From Metaphire vulgaris (lineage: Eukaryota; Annelida; Clitellata; Crassiclitellata; Megascolecidae): a DNA stretch of 64,000 bases. Below are positions 1 to 11,922 of the stretch, one piece after another. A program made the translations under genes and the position numbers. The first letter of the stretch is position 1. Every line of letters starts with the position of its first letter. The notes below the pieces were generated by a model that made no database searches, was not told the origin of the DNA, and was given only the letters and a program-made list of their open reading frames with translations. The stretch lies in contig CM030863.1 in NCBI GenBank assembly GCA_018105865.1, positions 4,366,754-4,430,753 on the forward strand. Direction: 5' to 3'.

Positions 1-487
1 TAACTACGTAGATTTGCTGTTGACAATGCAACTATCGCAAAAGTCACGCAAACGCGAACATAAGAAGGTAAAGTAACCTGAATAAGCAACTTAAAGCAAC
101 TTGCTTTACGCCATCGGAAGCATAGCATAATAGAACTGCGTTGAAAAATGTCGCATTTATTTAATTTTATTTTGCCATTATTGTTCGGTCGATACAGAAC
201 GAGTCAGTTCGCTCGGAAATAAACGAATTCCCTAGAGTAAGAAGAGGATTTGCGGACAGAAATCGATTGGAATTTTCGGAAGGCTGAGTGTTTGAAAATG
301 CTGTATTCAACTCATAGACTGGCGTCTAAATTGTTTAAAAGTGACGTCGGAAAGCAAACGATGTTACAGTAGTCGAGGAGAGGGTCTTGTTGACCATCGC
401 CATGGTCCACCAACCGCCCCGCCCCCACCCAGCCCCACCCACATCTTCCCCGCTTCGTCCTAGTCCTCTTCGAGACAAGTGAACGGA
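1..487. other. no gene recognised
   Basis: AT-rich sequence with no ORF or repeat that I can name. It probably lies in an upstream intron of the CUB-domain gene, because the first recognisable exon begins in phase 1 and so needs earlier exons. Confidence 0.4.
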
Positions 488-544
<57 letters not shown>

Positions 545-546
545 GG
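488..546. repeat. (GAT)n/(GGT)n microsatellite
   Basis: About 14 GAT units change directly into about 6 GGT units. A change of unit inside one tract recurs in this window. Confidence 0.95.
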
Positions 547-786
547 GGAAGTCCTAGCCCCCTCCTCCCGGGAATCTACTTACCTCAATCGGTCATACGT
601 AATGGAAGTGGAGAGACAAAGAGAGTGAGTTATGACAGGCTGCCTCTCACTATCCATCTCTCTCCATCTCTCTCTCTCGAGCTTCCTGTCTGTGTCTCTG
701 TCTCTCTATCTACCCATTTGTGTTTAAGTCGACGCCATCTTGATCTTAGTAAGACGTGACTGGATTATCAATCATCAACGATCGGC

Positions 787-870
787 GAAGAGAGGAGAGA
801 GAAAGAGAGAGAGAGACAGAGAGAGAGAGAGACAGAGAGAGAGAGAGAGACAGAGAGAGAGAGAGAGAAG
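787..870. repeat. (GA)n microsatellite
   Basis: A GA tract interrupted regularly by GACA, giving a higher-order period of about 20-24 bases. Confidence 0.9.
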
Positions 871-919
871 CAAGAGAGCAGAGAAAGGTAGACTTTGAGA
901 TAATAATTGAAGACAATTG

Positions 920-1153
920 CAGTGGCGTAACTAGGGGGGCGGGGGGACTTTGTTGACAGCCCCCGGGCCCCGGGCAGGGGGAGGGGCGAAGAGGGGTCTA
1001 AGCTAGGGTTAGGTTAGGGTTAACCCTAACTTAAACTTAACTCTTACCCTAGAAATGATGTGCTGAGGACCTTTTTTTTGCTCGTCAGCTCGAAACTCTG
1101 GGGCCCCCATGGCAAGATGCCCCCGGGCTCCCAAAAGTCACGCTACGCCACTG
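920..1153. mobile_element. hAT-type MITE with perfect 8-bp duplication
   Basis: Starts CAGTGGCGTAAC and ends with the near inverse GCTACGCCACTG. The flanks are GACAATTG at 912-919 and GACAATTG at 1154-1161, a perfect 8-bp target duplication. Ends beginning CAG plus an 8-bp duplication are the hAT signature. The interior is G/C-rich with a palindromic TTAGGG/CCCTAA centre. No transposase is encoded, so it is non-autonomous. The perfect duplication suggests a fairly recent insertion. Confidence 0.9.
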
Positions 1154-1259
1154 GACAATTGAACGCGAATGCAACAAGTTGATAGAAAAATTTTAAAACG
1201 CTAATTCCCTAAAAACCCATTTCCGAACGAGACTTCGACCTCTGACCTCTGTTGTCCAG

Positions 1260-1697
1260 TGGAAACGGTGACCAGCGACCATTGTCGACGTCACCGCGAC
1301 CTGAACGTCACCTCCACCGCCGGCGGCGGCGGCTTCATCGCCAGCATCGTGACGTCAGACACGCCCTCTTGCGACGGAATCAGCCACCCGTGGGTCATAT
1401 CCGGTTTCTCGGGTCAGCGGGTCGACCTGACCCTCTACGACTTCGGTCTCGAGGACAAGGAAAGGGAGTCGTACGTCCACCACCAGCAGCAGCGGTCGAA
1501 GAGCCCCGACCCGGGGCTGGAGGTCTGTCGTCAGTACGGGATCATCCAGGACAGCGGAAGGGACAAGACGACGACTCTCTGCGGGTCGGACCGGAGGGTC
1601 AGCACCCCCTTCCGGTCGACCGGAAACACGGTGAAGCTGTGGGTGACGGCCGGAAGCAGTCCCAGAGACACGAAACGGTTCATCATACAGTACCACG
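1260..1697 (+). CDS. CUB-domain membrane protein, CUB exon
   Basis: First recognisable exon of a five-exon 3' gene part. It begins after the acceptor TTGTCCAG in phase 1 and ends at G|GTACGT, also phase 1 (438 bases). The translation looks like one CUB domain: Cys residues at the expected spacing (DHC, PSC, EVC, TLC), the core FSGQRVDLTLYDF, and a final TKRFIIQYHG strand. CUB domains are extracellular beta-sandwich binding modules. Together with the later exons this makes a type I membrane protein: CUB, sushi-like module, transmembrane helix, basic/acidic cytoplasmic tail. The signal-peptide exon is not in the window. Use of GC-ending codons matches the nearby GPCR. The family is known only at domain level; I do not recognise an orthologue or ligand. 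Confidence 0.8.
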
Positions 1698-1809
1698 GTA
1701 CGTAGCCTCGGTACTATTCTACTAATGGTACGTACACTTATAGCACCTGTTTGCATACACGTGCTTGGCAAATATGTCCAACAGATGTTTGTAATAGTTA
1801 TATTCAGTC

Positions 1810-1965
1810 CAGTGGAGGTCCAGGATTTGGCAAGTGAGGGGAGGGGGGCGTTGGGGTGGCAACTTCTAAGCATGGGGACCAATATGTTTTGACAGGTATG
1901 TAGTAGTAAGTATAGGGTCCCCAAGGGGTGGGGTGGCCACTGGGGGCCAGGCATTCAACAGGGGC
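1810..1965. mobile_element. hAT MITE fragment (GGCAAGTGGGG family)
   Basis: Starts CAGTGGAGGTCCAGGATTTG and matches the inside of the complete copies at 60,731-60,914 and 52,502-52,673 (GTTGGGGTGGCAA, TATAGGGTCCC, GCCACTGGGGG). The right end is missing. It lies in an intron of the CUB gene. Confidence 0.7.
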
Positions 1966-2330
1966 AAATAAAAGATATTTGCTCTCATTGTTAGAGCCAC
2001 CATTGGGTCTAAGAACTAAAAGACGATTTCAAATAAAAGATATTTGTTTCATTCGGCATTCGGTAGGTGGCAGCACATGCCCCATTGCTCCTTCTAAAGT
2101 CCAATCAATATAAGACTTACATGTATAGCTTCCAAAACGATATTCTACGGTCATATTCGCTTTCATTCTTTCATTGGAATAATTTTCCAGAATAATTTAG
2201 TTGTTACAATATGCTTGCAATAATACAATTTCACTACTCGCTTAACGAGTCGTGGCTCTAAAAAGCGTCATATTTGTATAGACCTACAGGTGGAGAGAAA
2301 ATGTGTTAAAAGCCTTTACGGATACCAATA

Positions 2331-2492
2331 CAGTAGAACCTCGTTATAACGCACTCAGTTATAGCGTGTACTCGGTTATAAAGCACCGCAATATACGGTC
2401 GCGTGTGATATACGCTGCCGTTTTGGACGGTATCGGATATAACGTACTAAATTTTACGGACCAGTTAAGTGCGTTTTAACGAAGTTCCACTG
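2331..2492. mobile_element. pogo/Tigger-like MITE with TA flanks
   Basis: Ends are CAGTAGAACCTCGTTATAAC and the inverse of CAGTGGAACTTCGTTAAAAC, flanked by TA on both sides (2329-2330, 2493-2494). TA target sites and this kind of end are typical of the pogo branch of Tc1/mariner. It lies in the intron before the sushi-like exon. Related copies occur at 18,590-19,345. Confidence 0.85.
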
Positions 2493-2527
2493 TACTAGTT
2501 TAATTAACAAGCGATATGCAGTTGTAG

Positions 2528-2680
2528 GGTGTCGGGATCTGGCTGTGCCAATTCACGTCTGGTTTCGTCGCACGTCCAATGGAAATGCCAAGATCGGATG
2601 CATCTATTCGGAAAGTACGTGGACCATTCTGTGCGAGAATAACACCTGGTCTGCCGATAATTTTACCTGCCCTCACTCAG
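2528..2680 (+). CDS. CUB-domain membrane protein, sushi-like exon
   Basis: Acceptor TTGTAG, donor CACTCAG|GTGAGA, 153 bases, phase 1 to phase 1, so it joins in frame to the CUB exon (QYHG then GCRDLAVPIHVWF). It encodes about 51 residues with four Cys, ending NTWSADNFTCP, like a short complement-control (sushi) module: a first Cys, an aromatic core, and a terminal W...C. A giant trinucleotide tract begins 18 bases after the donor. Confidence 0.75.
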
Positions 2681-2697
2681 GTGAGACTCACCTTCAC

Positions 2698-3022
<325 letters not shown>

Positions 3023-3275
3023 GTAATAGCAAGGTTTAGAGTTGTTCAGTAGGCCTAGGGTCTGCCAAGTGTGAGGACCACTATGCCACTAAGAAGAAGC
3101 CTCTTATAAGACTTTTTTCAGATCTCAAAGCACCTCTTGTTTTTTTCAATACGTCAATAACCATTTTTATTATTTAAACGTTGATCTGTAGGTTCCCAAA
3201 TGGGATTAAATTTTATTAGCGCTTTATATTTTCTATAGACATTTTCACACCAGGGACAGAAATGTCACAAACAAA

Positions 3276-3330
3276 CAAACACACACACACAAACACATAC
3301 AAACAAACACACACACACACACACACAAAC
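3276..3330. repeat. (CA)n/(CAAA)n microsatellite
   Basis: CA-rich tract with interspersed CAAA units, intronic. Confidence 0.9.
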
Positions 3331-3410
3331 ACTGTCTTCTCTTGAGAAAGCCCTTCGAATAAAAATCCCTCCTCCTATACGTGTATGCTAACCGCGTTTT
3401 GCCATTTCAG

Positions 3411-3458
3411 TTGAAAGGGAGAATCATAGTTTCGCCGACGCAGTCACAACAATTAACG
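3411..3458 (+). CDS. CUB-domain membrane protein, linker exon
   Basis: A 48-base exon, too short to show as an ORF. It has a strong acceptor (TTGCCATTTCAG) and the donor AACG|GTAAGC. It reads V-ERENHSFADAVTTIN in phase 1 to phase 1 and links the sushi-like module to the transmembrane exon without a break. The length and phase fit a juxtamembrane stalk. Confidence 0.75.
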
Positions 3459-3489
3459 GTAAGCGGGCTTAACTAAGGCTTCATCAGTA

Positions 3490-3609
3490 GGCATATCCCC
3501 CCGCCGAGAGGGGCGGGGGGAATGTCCAGGGACCCGGCAAAATCTGTAGGGGGCCCGGGCGGGTTAGATTACGCTGCCCAGGGGCCCAGAATTTCTCTCG
3601 GCGGCCCTG
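3490..3609. mobile_element. MITE fragment (CAGGGCCGCCGAGAG family)
   Basis: Its right end is the inverse of CAGGGCCGCCGAGAG, the same terminus as the element at 16,186-16,605. The left end is not clear. Confidence 0.6.
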
Positions 3610-4037
3610 GAACTATGCCGTAATTATGGAACTGCTACTAATTCTGCTATTATTATGTCTCTCAAAGACACGATAGACGATAGGTGGCGCCTGGGTCTTC
3701 CAATCATGTGAAATTTTGTCCATATATATAGGCCTGCGGTGGGGGGTGATTGGTTATTACACGCTGTCACCCGCACTGCAGTTTTACCTGCCTTAGGAAT
3801 AATCAGAATTTGAATTCTTAATTATGGAATATTGGTCAATCGAATCGCTGTTCAATTTCCGGAGCAAGTTCAATTGGAATACAATTACTCTTAGGATATT
3901 TTAGTTCAGCGATCCTTCATTTATTTACTCGTTATTTAATTTATGATGAATATAATCATATTCACTTAGTGTCACGGATATTCGTTTTAGGAGAAAAGAT
4001 GTCTCTCTTTCATCTCCAGATTATTCTATAGCGCCCG

Positions 4038-4247
<210 letters not shown>

Positions 4248-4602
4248 GAACTTCTATAGCACCAATTCTATTACTCAAATGTACTCAAATCGATGGTACT
4301 CTAAATTCATATAGCAAAAGACCAGGTCAATTCCAGAGATAAGTCAGAGCATCTGATTAAATCCTAGGCTTCTATAGCGCCTCTTCATAAGGCACAGAAG
4401 CATCTGCACCAGATCACAATCATTCATTGCTTCTTTACGCAGTGAAAGTGTCTTTTGCACACAACAGTTATTGAAATACATTGCTATTTAATTGTGTCTC
4501 AGTGGATACAATTATAAGAGGCGCTATATATAGCATACAAACGTGTCAAATATTTATCTATTCGCCATGAAACTAAAAAACGTACTTACTTAACATCTCG
4601 TT

Positions 4603-4604
<2 letters not shown>

Positions 4605-4642
<38 letters not shown>
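4605..4642. repeat. (GT)n microsatellite
   Basis: About 18 GT units. A diverged retroelement-like tail (GCGCTGTGTAAATTGTC) follows at 4688-4704. Confidence 0.95.
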
Positions 4643-4643
<1 letters not shown>

Positions 4644-4768
4644 AGTGTACAGCGCTCGTGACTTTTAGCTTTTTGATTTGACTATTGCGCTGTGTAAATT
4701 GTCTGAATAATTACATAACATAACAACATGTTACGCTATGCAACTACCGATCTACATAACCATTCCAG

Positions 4769-4844
4769 GATTGGCTTTGGTAGTCGGCGGAATTGTTGGC
4801 GTTGTTGCCGTTCTCTTTATCACGACGATCGTCGCATTTCGACG
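4769..4844 (+). CDS. CUB-domain membrane protein, transmembrane exon
   Basis: A 76-base exon, acceptor CATTCCAG, donor CGACG|GTAAAT, phase 1 to phase 2. It reads LALVVGGIVGVVAVLF followed by ITTIVAFRR: a clean single transmembrane helix of about 23 hydrophobic residues ending in a basic stop-transfer. The phase fits both neighbours. A 9-bp minisatellite starts within about 10 bases of the donor. Confidence 0.8.
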
Positions 4845-4850
4845 GTAAAT

Positions 4851-5010
4851 ATGACCTCCTGACCTCTTGACCTCCTTGACCTCCTTGACCTCTTGACCTC
4901 TTGACCTCTTGACCTCTTGACCTCTTGACCTCTTGACCTCTTGACCTCTTGACCCCTTGACCCCTTGGCCTCTTGACCTCTTGACCTCTTGACCTCTTGA
5001 CCTCTTGCCT
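4851..5010. repeat. 9-bp minisatellite GACCTCTTG
   Basis: About 17 tandem copies of GACCTCTTG and variants (GACCTCCTTG, GACCCCTTG). Because the unit is a multiple of three, the other strand shows a long Lys/Arg/Gly/Gln-rich reading frame, which I treat as an artefact. Confidence 0.97.
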
Positions 5011-5089
5011 ATCTTTTATTCTAATTTCGTTTCTCAAGTTCTAAGCGGTAATTAATTAATGTAACCGTGCAAGAGGTGACGATTTTTTA

Positions 5090-5236
5090 TGCTTGTCAGC
5101 ACCTGGAAGAGAAAATAGAAAAGGAAAGATGAAATTACTTTTTTTGTTTTTTTGTCTTGCTTGTCAAGATTTTTTCGAAGTTGGTCACGGCGAACAGCAA
5201 ACTCCCCCACTTGCGGAAATCCTGGCTACGCCACTG
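5090..5236. mobile_element. MITE fragment ending GCTACGCCACTG
   Basis: Matches the right part of the complete element at 21,712-22,031 (GGAAAGATGAA, TTTTTCGAAGTTGGT, CTGGCTACGCCACTG). The left end is missing. Confidence 0.7.
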
Positions 5237-5351
5237 TTTGTGGATCAATTGATATTGCTAAAGTTTCGGTTAAGGACTTGATCATCCAAATTAACTGCAC
5301 AGAAATCAGTGACGTGACTTCTATAGTCTGAAGCTTTTTTTGCTTTCGTAG

Positions 5352-5856
5352 TCTACGAAAGTCAAATGCGCCTCCGCCGATGGCGTCTCGTTCTCGCCAG
5401 ACGGTCCTACTGTGTCCGGTAGAGACCGCAGACAAAGCGAACGGCTTCGCGACGACGGCGGACGGGGTGATGCTGCCCGCCGCCGCCTCCGCCGCCGCCG
5501 GAGAGAAGAAGGGCCGCCCGACCGGCGGTAGAAAGCCGTCGAAGTCCCGCGGAGGCCATCGTCGGCGCCGGCATCTCGGCCGCCAGAACACCGGACTTCC
5601 GGTCGGCGACGACGACGACGACGACGACGACGAGGAGGAGGAGGAGCGTGAATATGTCTGGCAGTCGCCGTTTCCGGAACTGACTTCCGGTGCCGAGATT
5701 TTCGGGAAATTTCGCGGCGGAGCGTCGGGTCCTCTGGCGACGGTGCAGGACAAGTACGGCGCCATATCGTTTAATCCGGAGGACGTCGTCCTCGGATCGG
5801 ATGGGATTCTCATCAGAGATCCCAGATTCAGTACCACGATACTGTCGACTCTTTAG
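5352..5856 (+). CDS. CUB-domain membrane protein, cytoplasmic-tail exon
   Basis: Terminal exon. It has the acceptor TTTTTTTGCTTTCGTAG and takes one base to complete the Arg codon split by the previous intron, then reads LRKSNAPPPMASRSR. About 168 residues to the TAG at 5854-5856: an Ala/Gly-rich stretch, a basic GGRKPSKSRGGHRRRRH segment, an acidic run of eight Asp and five Glu, and a C-terminal block with YGAISFNPEDVVLGSDG and IRDPRF. The C-terminal block looks conserved in character. It has no enzyme-like motif, so it is probably a scaffold or sorting tail. GC-rich codon use contrasts with the surrounding AT-rich DNA. Confidence 0.75.
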
Positions 5857-6094
5857 TGCCAGAGTCTGTACTACTAGGGGATAGCGGGGAAGGGGGGGGG
5901 GAAGCTGCCCCCCGGGGGCCGTCTGGCGGAGAGGCATAAACCATGGTCGTAATAAGTCTAAGTAAACGCCCTTGGAAGGTATTGCCTGTATTATGAAGAG
6001 AAACAAGTGAAAGGCCATCGCCCGCTTTCTGTCACTATCAAGGGCGTAGCCAGGAATTTGATTTGGGGGTATAAAATTGTGGATATATGTTGTG

Positions 6095-6330
6095 TATGCA
6101 ATATATACTATATATAAAATATATTACATATATACATATATATATATTATAAATGTCATATATACATACATATATATATATATATACTATATATATATAT
6201 ATATATATCTTTATGCAGCATCTAGTTTCCACGCTCCTTGTATAGCGCCCTTGACTTTGACCCTTGCTATTTTGACCCTTGCTATGTTACGGCGCTATAT
6301 AAATTGTCATGAACAATAACAATAACAATA
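6095..6330. repeat. (TA)n tract plus SINE/LINE 3' tail
   Basis: TA-rich tract to about 6210, then a tail unit GCGCCCTTGACTTTGACC...GTTACGGCGCTATATAAATTG ending in (AACAAT)n. The same tail core occurs at 49,671, 52,125-52,170, 55,258-55,315 and 58,235-58,300. Confidence 0.7.
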
Positions 6331-6405
6331 TATGTTATATATACAGTGTTGTATATACTGAGAAAGAGAAGAAACTGAGAAAACTGTCTTTGAGCACATC
6401 ATGGA

Positions 6406-6808
6406 CAGCGGCGCAGCGACGGGCGGGACGGGGGTATATCGGTATATATGCCCCCAAAATCAGTCTACCTTAAAGTTTATGATATCGTTGCTTCTCCTCC
6501 TTGACCCAGGACTAATTTGATAGTGTGCCAGTGTCGCGTTTTTTTACCATTAGTTTATTTTACTGTTACAGTGTAGTTTCTTTCACTGTTACAGTGTAGT
6601 TTCTTTCACTGTTACAGTGTAGTTTCTTTTACTGTTACAGTGTAGTTATTTTACTGTTACAGTATAGTTTCTTTCACTGCTAGTTTCTTTTACTGTTATT
6701 AGCCGTTTTGTTCACATGTGGGGCATTAATAATCTTTTGATTTTGAAATAGCAATGAGAAGTTAAGATTTATCTAACCCCCATAATCATATACCTGGCTA
6801 CGCCGCTG
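6406..6808. mobile_element. hAT-like MITE with internal minisatellite
   Basis: Ends CAGCGGCGCAGCGAC and GGCTACGCCGCTG are imperfect inverses. The flanks ATCATGGA and CTGTTGGA match at 5 of 8. Inside, at 6562-6700, about five copies of a 23-24-bp unit carry the palindrome ACTGTTACAGT. Confidence 0.65.
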
Positions 6809-6970
6809 CTGTTGGATCAGTTTGCACTAGCAAAAGCAAGAACATTGCATCTGTAGTTCTCAATCCTGCGTCGTTAAAATGTCACGATTTGTTAATAAAG
6901 ATTTTTAACCGGCTGATTTAATTTTCCAATCTCCTACGGAGGTCGCCAAAGCCCCCGGGTAAGCCATTGG

Positions 6971-7265
6971 CAGTGGCGGTTCCAGGATTTCTTGGTGGGG
7001 GGTTGAAATGAATTCATAGGAGGTTGGCGGGGATGAAAAGAGAAGGAAAAATCAATAAACTTTGCCGAGAAAGACTGACAACAGGGAATTTTACCCTATT
7101 TTTACTACACTTTTACCAACAAATAGGTTGACAAGCAAAAAAGATCATCCGCAGTTTTCTCCGTAGTTTTACTACACCTTTGCCAAAAATAGGTTTGACA
7201 AGCAGAAAAAAGAAGTCCGGTGGGGGATGCATCCCCACTCATCCCCCAGCGTGGAGCCGCCACTG
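6971..7265. mobile_element. hAT MITE, CAGTGGCGGTTCCA family, copy 1
   Basis: Starts CAGTGGCGGTTCCAGG and ends GAGCCGCCACTG. Internal landmarks shared with the other copies: GGGGATGAAAAGAGAAGG, ATAGGTTGACAAGC, GGATGCATCCCC. Flanks match at 5 of 8, so it is an older insertion. Related copies: 21,034-21,344, 53,001-53,292, 56,285-56,584 and 58,691-58,983. Confidence 0.85.
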
Positions 7266-7724
7266 GCTACTGAGAATTGTACGCACCGAAAAAAATGGTA
7301 AGGAAATCAAACTGAAAGCACATCAATCCGGGAGAGAATCGCCTCTATATTTTCTCTGACAATGTTATTTCCAGCTCGGCAATAATTATATTATTATTAT
7401 TATCGGCTCTTTTTTTCGGCGCCGAGGGCTAAAACCGCGCTTAATGGATTTTCCATTTACGTCAGCACAGAAGAAGTCCAAGGTAACTGCGTGTGTGTGT
7501 TCTCTGCATTCAATTAAGCTTTGTTCGGCCAGATCAACAGTATTAGAGTCAACGGACTGAGATATACGAGATATACTCGTACAAGGAATCAGTTGTTATC
7601 ATCGTGAACAAAATCTAAGGCTTCAAAACTCGACCAATCCATTAGGAGAATACTAGAGGCGAATGAAGATTACTTGTGAGAATTTCGCGTGCTTTTTCAC
7701 GATTGGATATTATATACGGGTTCT

Positions 7725-7985
7725 AAAAATGGACCCATGGACATCTCTGATTATAAGATTATAAGATTCAGGGCGTCAATCTGCCATTGGTGTTTTATTC
7801 GTTTTGGGTTGGGTCAGACTTTTTCATATTAATGGTGGGTTGGGTTGGGTCAGAAAATAAGTCATGGTTTAAGAAACTGTAATGTATTACAGTGGGTTGG
7901 GTTGAGTTGGGTCAAGTAAACATATTATCGGCATGGGTTGGGTTCGGTTAGAGATGTGATGGGTTGGGTTGGATTGGACTCGTAC
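7725..7985. mobile_element. partial copy of the GGGTTGGGTT hAT MITE
   Basis: Shares the right-end segment ATGGACATCTCTGATTATAAG and the internal run of GGGTTGGGTC units with the complete copy at 8536-8797, but in rearranged order. Probably a partial duplication. Confidence 0.6.
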
Positions 7986-8078
7986 ACATGTTAATCAAAT
8001 TAAAACAATTTTCATTACTTTTTAAAAGCAAACGTTCATCCATTTATGGCACAGGAACATGGGGTTACAAAAGTTATA

Positions 8079-8081
<3 letters not shown>

Positions 8082-8157
<76 letters not shown>

Positions 8158-8181
8158 ATTATAGATAATTATATATATATA
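8082..8181. repeat. (CT)n/(TA)n microsatellite
   Basis: About 16 CT units followed directly by TA units with short breaks. Confidence 0.95.
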
Positions 8182-8535
8182 TATACGGCTCGGCAGAAAA
8201 TAGAAAGTAATTGGTGTTTTTTTGCATCTGCCACTGGTGTTTTATTCGTTTTGGGAGTAGAATGGAGGTGGAGTGTGAGTGGGGGAGGGGGGGTTGAAAG
8301 TGATTTTTAAGGGAGTGAGATACGGGTTTAATTTCGAATTTCGCACGATGAAAGGCGAGCTATCGTCTCGTATTTTCGACGACGGTTTATTATCCTTATT
8401 ACTAAAGGCCCATTAATTTGTAAGAAATCGTCGATTCGTCACAGGAACTCAAGCTTTGAACCCATATATGCCTAAATTGTTATAGATTGCTCAAAATTTC
8501 TTACCCTCTTTGATTAGTAAATGGCTTATTATAAG

Positions 8536-8797
8536 CAGAGATGTCCACGGGTTGAGTTAACCCATGGGTTGGGTTGGGTTGGGTTGGATTGGGTTGGGTC
8601 AGACTTTTCCATATTAATGGTGGGTTGGTTTGGGTCAGAAAATAAGCCATGGTTTAAGAAACTCTAATGTATTACAGTGGGTTGGGTTGAGTTGGGTCAA
8701 GTAAACATATTATCGGCATGGGTTGGGTTGGTTGGGTTAGAGATGTGATGGGCTGGGTTGGATGAGGTTATAAAAAATGGACGCATGGACATCTCTG
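8536..8797. mobile_element. hAT MITE with telomere-like GGGTTGGGTT interior
   Basis: Starts CAGAGATGTCCACGGG and ends with the inverse GCATGGACATCTCTG. Flanks are ATTATAAG (8528-8535) and ATTATGAG (8798-8805), 7 of 8. The interior is rich in GGGTTGGGTT. An inverted copy lies at 24,604-24,847. Confidence 0.85.
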
Positions 8798-9043
8798 ATT
8801 ATGAGATTATAAGATTCAGGGCGTCAATGTAAAAATTATTTCAATTTCCAATAACATTTGATTTGTACTTGATAAGTAAAGCGTCTATTAATACTAAGAT
8901 AAGCATATTGGTTTGACCTTGCCAGGGTTGATGTAATATTGTATTGTATTGTGCAATTGTACTGTATTGTATTTGCTTGCTTGCCCTTGGCAGACGAAAC
9001 AGGAAACATTATCGACAAATAAAATTTAATAGTGAAGGCTGTT

Positions 9044-9516
9044 ATACAGGGTGTAAAAGTGAAAAGGGCACCTCTTTATGATATTTAATATCTCGGCTGT
9101 ATGTATAGCGATTTCAATGAAATATATAGGCCATATACCTGGGAATGTTTTTGATGTAAGTGCCAAATTTCATGCTGATGTCTTTAGTGTTTGCTGAAAT
9201 ATGGCCAAAAAACTAGAGACCCACATTTTGAAATTGACATTGGAATATAACGTCATAAGAAAATGTATCGTTTTTTACTCTAAAAATAGCGTTGTTCTCG
9301 TCGCGACGTTATATTCCAATGTCAATTTCAAAATGTGGGTCTCTTTAGTTTTTTGGCCATATGTTAGCAAACACTAAAGACATCAGCATGAAATTTGGCA
9401 GTTACATCAAAAACATTCCCAGGTATATGGCCTATAAATTTAATTGAAATCGCTTTACACGCAGCCGAGATATTAAATATCATAAAGGGGTGCCCTTTTC
9501 ACTTTTACACCCTGTA
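9044..9516. mobile_element. 470-bp foldback element, TA-flanked (mariner-type ends)
   Basis: Two arms of about 205 bases (9044-9252 and about 9303-9516) are near-perfect inverted copies around a loop of about 50 bases. Outer ends read TACAGGGTGTAAAAGTG and its inverse, with TA on both sides. No ORF. A transcript would fold into a long hairpin. Confidence 0.92.
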
Positions 9517-9584
9517 TATTCAAAATAATATAATTCGCTAAAGAATAAAGAATCAAGAAGATATAGACGAGTGGTTGACTCAAC

Positions 9585-9770
9585 TTTCACTTAATTGCTG
9601 TGGTGAAATGCGTAGCAATGGAAACATTGCGAAGGTGACCGCGGGCTCGGTGGAATTACTGACCACCGTCCGCCGATGAATGGCTCTTAGTCGCCTATGG
9701 GCTGATGGCAATGAAACCGGAGATCAACGCCGATTCCTATGGGCATTGACTCTCTGGATGAACCTCTTTA
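9585..9770. mobile_element. SINE body fragment
   Basis: Matches the second half of the tRNA-derived SINE at 35,878-36,172: ACATTGCGAA, CCACCGTCCG, CGCCGATG, CGCCTATGGGCTG, GGGCATTGA. The tRNA-like head is absent. Confidence 0.7.
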
Positions 9771-9800
9771 ATCTTTTAAAGTATGATCCTCCACTCAAAA

Positions 9801-10045
9801 AAATAATCCCTCAAAAGTTGAGGGAAGTAATTCCCTAAAGTAAAGTTTACGGAATTTTCCCTAACACTTGAGAGAAATTTCCGTAAGCGTTAGGAAATAA
9901 TCCCTCAAAAGTTGAGGGAAGTAATTCCCTAAACTAAACTTTACGGAATTTTCCCTAACACTTGAGAGAAATTTCCGTAAGCGTTAGGAAATAATCCCTC
10001 AAAAGTTGAGAGAAGTAATTCCCTAAACTAAAATTTACGGAATCA
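9801..10045. repeat. 94-bp tandem repeat, about 2.6 copies
   Basis: Copies begin at about 9807, 9901 and 9995, exactly 94 bases apart and nearly identical. Each contains short palindromes around CCCTCAAAAGTTGAGGG and TTTACGGAA. Confidence 0.95.
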
Positions 10046-10408
10046 TATCATACCGCCACCTCGTGATTGGCTACGTGAATGCGTTTTATCAGTGTATTGT
10101 AGTTTTGTAAAGGTTTGATTGTATTTGAAAGTGTTTTAGGCTGACAGCTTCCAGTTTGTATTGTATCAAGCATACTGACTTATCAGTGACAGCCAAGTAT
10201 TCTAGCAATGAACTGTAGTTTTAATTATAATTGTAGGCAGAATTTATCGTTATTCCATATACACACCACTGTATTGGCATATCCATTTGGATGATAAGTT
10301 CGTAATGTTTTATGATTGCTACCTTTACATTATTGAACAGTCATTTTTACTAAATATTACCGTCTGTATGTACTTGTGTATTTTTGAGGCATTATTTTAA
10401 ATTTGTAC

Positions 10409-10410
<2 letters not shown>

Positions 10411-10446
<36 letters not shown>

Positions 10447-10476
10447 GTAGTAGTAGCAACAGATGTATTATTATTA

Positions 10477-10563
<87 letters not shown>

Positions 10564-10565
10564 GT
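10411..10565. repeat. (ATT)n microsatellite
   Basis: Two ATT tracts separated by a short GTAGTAGCAACAG segment, inside the 1.67-kb element just 3' of its ORF. Confidence 0.95.
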
Positions 10566-10584
10566 GTTATTGTTATTGTTTTCA

Positions 10585-11162
<578 letters not shown>

Positions 11163-11922
11163 TTAAAATCCAAAATCAAAAGCGGGTGAATTCATTCACT
11201 CGGAATTGGCCTCTAAGAGAATTTTCCCTAATTTTTCTCTAAAACTTAGAATGAGGGATTCGTTCACTCACTAACATATATTCGAGTGAATGAATTCCCT
11301 CAATGAATACGGATTAATTTGAATAATTCCCTCACTTTGTGTTTGAGTGAATTCATTCACTCAAAGTTGTATTCCCTCAAAGTGAGGGAATATTCTGTAC
11401 AGCTATAGGAGACGGATTATTCCCTCACACATTCCGTTACCGGTAACGGATTATTTTTTTGAGTGTCTATAAAGGATGCTAGGCATATATGGGAGCAAAA
11501 TGCTACTAGTATCAAAGTCCATGAGATTTAATTAGCTGTTTAATCTGTATAGGACCTCCACAGTCATGAGATAGCAAATTCTGTAGCACGAAGCGTGATG
11601 AAACTTCCTAAAGCACTACTTTAGATGCAAAGCAACGCTGTTCTTTATGCAGATGAAGCTTGTTCCTTGTGGCATTCATTTAGAAGGAGTTTCTTGAAAT
11701 TGCAATTAAACCAATTGTAAGTTTCACAAAAATTTCTGGAAACAGTCTCTGACATTCATTTCTTCAGTTAGAAAAACATAAAATTTGGTCTGTTTGGGAA
11801 GAATAATCGATATTTGCCCTTTCAATTCCGATCTGCAGCTTTTAAAATAGGGAACCAACAAAGGAACTTTATATACTACACAATATACTATATATTGAAT
11901 ATAGAGCCAATGATTAACACCG

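Noticed and set aside
1004..1030. Possible telomere repeat (TTAGGG)
   Set aside because: Only a few units, palindromic, and inside a MITE with a perfect target duplication; not an interstitial telomere array.
4744..5037. Minus-strand Lys/Arg/Gly/Gln repeat protein
   Set aside because: A 9-bp minisatellite keeps the frame open; it overlaps the plus-strand transmembrane exon and has no start context or conservation signal.
9801..10045. Possible CRISPR-like array
   Set aside because: The 94-bp units are contiguous tandem copies without distinct spacers, inside a eukaryotic element.
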